DNA from: Rostrohypoxylon terebratum
Taxonomy: Eukaryota > Ascomycota > Sordariomycetes > Xylariales > Hypoxylaceae
Direction: 5' to 3'
NCBI GenBank assembly: GCA_022497145.1
Contig: MU386035.1
Location: 1-36,938, forward strand
DNA length: 36,938 nucleotides
This document shows, piece by piece, positions 32,506 through 36,938 of the stretch. Within the stretch, counting starts at the first letter, position 1. Each line of letters starts with the position of its first letter. The notes beneath the pieces were generated by a model. That model saw nothing but the letters and a program-made list of their open reading frames with translations. It was not told the origin of the DNA and searched no databases. A program made the translations under genes and the position numbers.

Positions 32506-34014
32506 ATGGCAGATTCTTCTAGCTTAAGAAGCCGTGACGATGCGACGTCATTTTCATGGGCTTCTACTCGAACCGCGGTTGAACAGAACCCGTCGCTTTT
32601 ATCCTGGGGGAGCGGCAGCCAGCCCTCGGTCCCGTCCATTGACGATGATGCTGAGACAGTCAGTAACAATCACAACCAGATATTGCGATTTGACTCCTCA
32701 TTGACCATTCACAGGAAACTAGATCGATTTCGGGGAGCGTTAGGTATGGCACGATAATTTGAACAATTGTATAGCTTGGCAAGTTTCTAACTATTCTACT
32801 CAAGATCATCCACCATGTCGATAGATTCCAGTTTATACCATTTCGTCGAGGAACATGGTCGAACATATCACCGATACAAAGAAGGCAGTACGAAATACCC
32901 TACCCCTATACATGTCAGACCACGTATTGATATTATTTCTTATTCCCAGGATACTTCTTACCCAATGACACTGTACGTTCTGAGTCGGACTGGCCTGCCT
33001 CTTCTGGCAACTGACGGATACTATGACAGGCAGAACAAGAACGATTAGGTACGCAACATTATGCAACCTGACACACCTGCACTGTTTCTTCAAGTTGTTG
33101 CTTACCGTCAAAATAGATCTCCAACACCAACTGTTTACAATAGCAGTCGGGAATAAACTGAACATAGCCCCGTTTTCCGAAGATCCACGACGAGTTTTAG
33201 ATATCGCGACAGGTTCATCCACCACCTCCTGCCCCCTTTCCCTGCTAACACGATCTTAGGAACTGGCATATGGGCTATAGAATTTGGTTCGATAAACCCT
33301 TCCCGCTCCGGACCCCATATATGTCATGCTAACCCGCGGCACAGCTGTACAACACCCCGGATCGCAAGTTCTTGGAACGGACCTCAGCCCAATCCAACCT
33401 CAATTGTACCTACCACATACATCCCATATCATCTACGTGTCCGTACTAACTTCTGAAGCCTACCCGAGAACTGCCGCTTCGAGATCGACGACGTCGAAGA
33501 CGAATGGGCCTTCAGCGAGCCCTTCGACTTCATCCACGGGCGCGCGCTGATGTCCTGCTTTAACGACCCCGCGGCCGTCGTGAAGCAGGGCTTCGAGAAC
33601 CTGGCCCCCGGCGGCGTCATGGAGTTCCAAGACGCCCTCTTCCCCATGAACTACGTCGGCGAACCCCCGGTGAACTCCGCGCTGTACCGGTGGAACGAGC
33701 TCATGGTCGACGGGGTGTCGCGGCTCGGCCGCTCGTGGAGCAACGTCAAGAATTACAAGAGATACTTCGAGGAGGCGGGCTTCGAGGATATCGTCGAGAA
33801 GCGCTTTTACTGGCCGACGAGCCCGTGGGCTAAGGGGCTCTACTTTAAACTTATGGCGGCGTATTTTCAAGAAGATATGCTGGCGGGCCTCGAGGGGATG
33901 AGTTTGAAGGTCCTGGGGGGGTTGGGTATGTCGCCGGATGAGGTGAGGAGTTTCGTGGAGGATGTTAAGAGGGATTTTAGGGATACGAATGTCCATGCTT
34001 ACTTGACTGTGTAA
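32506..34014 (+). CDS. LaeA-like SAM-dependent methyltransferase (8 exons)
   Basis: Eight exons join in frame to 360 residues: 32506-32743, 32825-32887, 32950-32972, 33030-33048, 33117-33212, 33260-33286, 33345-33405 and 33459-34014. Introns are 47-81 nt; CTAAC branch points are clear in introns 5 (tgctaacac) and 7 (gtactaact). Joined motifs follow the family order: EEHGRTYHRYKEG to RYFLPND, then AEQERL to DLQHQLF, then the SAM motif I VLDIATGTGIWAIEFA, GTDLSPIQPQF and NCRFEIDDVEDEW, and FDFIHGRAL. The C-terminal part is a normal class I methyltransferase fold half. Such proteins resemble LaeA, a nuclear regulator of secondary metabolism, but fungi have many paralogues of unknown role, so I give no symbol. 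The acidic, Ser-rich N-terminus is typical. The first intron is the least certain junction: its acceptor (32824) is chosen for frame and an earlier AG is passed over. Confidence 0.85.
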
Positions 34015-34860
34015 GTTCTAGCATCATCCTACACGCCTGTTTGATTACTTGCTGATGGCTTGGCTGATACGTATTAGGACGTATATATATGGGCGAAAAC
34101 CTGGCGGTTCATCGCGGTCATGAGGAGGTTTTGCTGCATCACGTAGTACTCTAGTATTTTGGTAAGGTGAATTGCATACACGGTATCATGACAAAGACGA
34201 TACCTGAGGTGTTGGTTCAGCCTGGTTAAATCACTTCCATGCAATACAACATCATTCAAACCTGTTACTACTCCACGTTTCGTCTTTCTCGGAAATAACG
34301 CGGCTTCTCATAGAGTCAACCTGATCTAGGGTAACCGGGCCGAAGTTACTCGATCTAATGTCCCGACAGGTTGGATCAGCCAGTTGGCCGACCTCACGGA
34401 TGATACAAACAAAAATCAGCGGATTAGAAAAAGAATATTCTAGACATGTCTTGCTTGGAGTAGGCCAACGTCAGCTTGACGCTGAGCTGAGGCGTGGCAC
34501 TGCATATAGGGAGACAAGAATCGAAGCATGAATAAGGGAGCGTTTTCAATTTAGCATTTATACTCCATCTCTTCTAGTTTGTTAAGCATACTTGCGGACT
34601 CGCCGTACTCAATGTATCCGAAAGATGTGCCAGATACACACGTAGTTATGAGGCCGATTAGAAGTCAAGAGAATCAGAACTAATGCCTCTCTCTGGTATA
34701 TGGAGCTAATAGTTCAGGATGTCTTTCCAAGCTAGAGCCGCAATACTCCTGGAGAAGTGGCCGCGGATGCCTTGTTTGCAAACTGCTTGCAAAATGCAAG
34801 ATCTATATAGGCAGCTATTGCTAATTTAGAATGCTGAACTCGCCCATCCGAACAGTAACT

Positions 34861-34887
34861 AGCTAGGTATCTACCTTCTACCTAGCT
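34861..34887. repeat. 9-bp inverted repeat agctaggta / tacctagct
   Basis: Perfect 9-bp arms at 34861-34869 and 34879-34887 with a 9-base loop, immediately before the TATA-like element. The arms contain the recurring TAGGTA motif. Confidence 0.85.
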
Positions 34888-34895
34888 CTTATTTA

Positions 34896-34905
34896 CTATA
34901 AAAAA
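34896..34905 (+). promoter_or_regulatory. TATA-like element
   Basis: ctataaaaaa, a good match to a TATA box. It lies about 390 bp before the likely ATG of the AAA-ATPase-like gene, leaving room for a leader of some 350 nt. Assignment is by position only. Confidence 0.45.
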
Positions 34906-35297
34906 GGCGCGTACGAGTCAGTGGTTACTACATAGTAGGTAGACAGACAACACTGTCCTGATATGTAGAGGCAAACCCTAGATTCGATCCTGTAGGTTGT
35001 CGTAGACAACAATGGAGTTCTGGGTCCGCTAAAATGTAAGTTAGCTGCCTCATGTTATGTATCAGGTGCTCACCTATCACCTTAGTCGATCACCACTCAC
35101 TACAGTACCTAATAATACTTCCCAGTCATCTATTAACAATAGCTCATTTCCGTGACGTCGTCTCTTCTAAGGCCTGTTGGAATAATATAAGAATAATAAA
35201 GTTGTCCATCAAATTTCAACTCTCCAACTTCAACACAGAATACCCACAACCTACCATAGGATATAAATTGGCTTTCGGCGATATTATCTGCAAAGAA

Positions 35298-36938
35298 ATG
35301 GACGCCTCCGACGTCCCTGAGACTCAACAAGAGTCGCAAAGCTCTGCCTCCGAAACTGTCGTATCATCTGGCGATACCAAACCTCACGGATATCAGATTC
35401 CAGAATGGTTTCTGAAGGGAAATATCATGGCACCAGCCGATCTTACCCATTTCAAGTCTCGCGCACACCTCTCTGATAGTAACTCCCCTGAAGAGACGAC
35501 TGCCGATGATTCGGCTCTGTTCGAAGTGTCACCGAGGACTTTCTCGGGACTCAGGGATCTCATATTTGCTTCGTTTGTTCGGAACGCAGATGGTAGCCTG
35601 CCTGCTGAATTACCGACTGTATCGTTTCGAGCAAAGCCGACAGGTAAATACGCATACGGCAATGACGTACTCGACGACATCGTTATGCGTGTTGCTAAGG
35701 ATATTGGTGCGATTCTGATATCTATGAACTTGGAAGATCTTGAAGATTTAAGCTGTGAACTTAAGCACCAGGACGAAAAGCATCCACGGGTTCCCCTGAG
35801 TGAAGATTCAGAATCATCAAGTGAAGAGAAAACAGAGGTCCAGCAATACTTCGCCGTCGACTCGGAAACGAATGCATCAAAATGTGCTTGGTCGCGAGTT
35901 AACCGAGCTATTTCAGCAATCGTTGACGCAGCACGCGTTGCAGCCATGCCCACAAGTGATGGGATGTCGCAAAACCCGCTCACCATCGTCAATCTCCGAG
36001 ACGTGTCCAGAATCGTAAATTGGACGGATCCTGGCAATTTCAAAACTCTGGCCCGGTTCCGCGATTTTGTACAGGAGCGCCGTAAGTTGGGAGAGAACAT
36101 TGTCATGCTGACGACCAGTCCGGAACTTTCAACTTGGCGCAAAGAAGAGGAGGAGGCATCCCGAATAACGCGAGAATCGGGAATATCGGCGGAATCCTGT
36201 CTGATATGCAAGCCGAGAATACGCGAGGGTATTATCACCCTCGGAAATGTATCCCAATGGATTTCTAGCTATCCCGCCGCGATCAATACGCGGCGTTTAA
36301 AGAGATTGCTCCGGGAAAAGCTGGTGAACGGCGACTCTATTGATTTCCTACAAGTGTATTCAGACTGGGGAAAACTTGGAGTCTCTTGTGGAGGCGCTGA
36401 ATGGTCAAGAGAAATCACCAAGCTAGCAGCACTCCAGGCCAGAGGAAGAACATTTAAGAAACCGGACCTAGACTTGGATGACATCGAAAGTGTACTTCGG
36501 CAACTTGATCTATGTAAAGATCCGTCCAATTTCATGGCACTCGAAGATGACAATGACTCCATATTGGACGAGTCGGAAAAACTTAAGAGATGGGAGGAAA
36601 GGAAGGACCTCCTGAGCAAAGGTTGCAATGAATATGAAAAACGATTGCTAGGCTGTGTCGTCAACCCAGGTAAGTTTAAAATTTCTCAGATCCTAATGTC
36701 CTGCCTGGTACTGGGTAGATGAAATTGGAAATTGCAATTAATGTTATCTTAGTGAATCTCAAATCAACATATGACGATGTCATTCTAGACTCAGAAACCA
36801 AAGAGACAATGAAATACTTGGTCTCTATGTCAAACTTCTGCCCAGATGTCACACGGGGACTGGATGCCAAGATACAGTTGGCAGCCAGGTCGCATACAGG
36901 TCAGGCAGGAATCCTGCAAAGAGGTTATCATCACTTAT
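35298..36938 (+). CDS. AAA-ATPase-like protein, 5' part (truncated by window end)
   Basis: Exon 1 (35298-36669) is followed by an 83-nt phase-1 intron (GTAAGT..CTTAG, 36670-36752) and exon 2 from 36753 to the window end. I chose the ATG at 35298 (MDASDVPET, G at -3); an in-frame ATG at 35052 would add 82 unlikely residues. The visible part matches the N-terminal region of large fungal AAA+ proteins: a disordered start, a folded segment with GNDVLDDIVMRVAKDIGAILISMNLEDLEDL, a long linker with SRIVNW and a CLICKP motif, and the EYEKRLLGCVVNP to VNLKSTYDDVILDSETKETMKYLV block that normally comes just before the Walker A motif. No Walker A is visible before the sequence ends, so ATPase status is inference. 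Whether the last 60 bases are all exon is uncertain. Confidence 0.7.

Larger units (their letters stand above)
34015..35297. other. Intergenic region, promoter of the AAA-ATPase-like gene
   Basis: About 1.28 kb with no convincing gene. It holds the methyltransferase 3' flank, a 9-bp inverted repeat and a TATA-like element (listed separately), and a presumed leader up to 35298. The open frame reaches back to 35052, but 35052-35297 is AT-rich and has no family-like sequence, so I treat it as leader. Confidence 0.55.

Noticed and set aside
21361..34014. Secondary-metabolite gene cluster (regulator, pump, LaeA-like methyltransferase)
   Set aside because: No polyketide synthase, peptide synthetase, terpene cyclase or tailoring oxidase is present, and unrelated genes lie between.
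35052..35297. Longer N-terminus for the AAA-ATPase-like protein
   Set aside because: AT-rich and lacking family-like sequence. The ATG at 35298 begins the typical disordered acidic start.
1..36938. tRNA, rRNA, CRISPR or intact transposon
   Set aside because: No cloverleaf with a GGTTCRANYCC-type arm, no regular spaced repeats and no transposase or reverse-transcriptase motif was recognised by eye. A covariance-model search would settle tRNAs.

Overview
This is a filamentous ascomycete window, most likely from a Sordariomycete; Xylariales would fit but is inference. Genes have short spliceosomal introns (47-132 nt) with GTNNGT-type donors and CTAAC/CTGAC-type branch points. Gene content is typical of these fungi: a HET-domain gene, a Zn2Cys6 regulator, an MFS pump, a LaeA-like methyltransferase, an AcrB-type membrane protein and a T5orf172-domain protein. 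There are no operons, rRNA genes or CRISPR arrays, and I recognised no tRNA gene.

Left part (1-11130): an HNH-nuclease-domain gene on the minus strand, rebuilt here as three exons. It is divergent from a broken HET heterokaryon-incompatibility gene. Then come a minus-strand small secreted protein with a proline/glycine-rich tail (two exons), a conserved intronless protein of unknown function, and a two-exon RNase T2 with both catalytic signatures.

Middle (11131-25905): a gene-free stretch of about 6.2 kb, rich in simple repeats, a G-run tract and a recurring TAGGTA/TACCTA motif. It leads into a 970-residue AcrB-like membrane/coiled-coil protein. Next is a five-exon Zn2Cys6 transcription factor, then 2.2 kb without a gene.

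Right part (25906-36938): a five-exon 14-TM-type MFS transporter, an intronless T5orf172/GIY-YIG-like protein with an N-terminal Cys/His motif, an eight-exon LaeA-like methyltransferase containing 19-nt and 27-nt exons, and the start of a AAA-ATPase-like gene that runs off the window.

The genes do not form an evident pathway. The regulator next to the pump could be a small regulon, but there is no biosynthetic core enzyme. The points most worth a second look are the rebuilt multi-exon genes, the damaged HET gene, the dispersed TAGGTA motif with its perfect palindromes, and the GC jumps inside the regulator and methyltransferase genes. No clearly new system could be demonstrated from the sequence alone.
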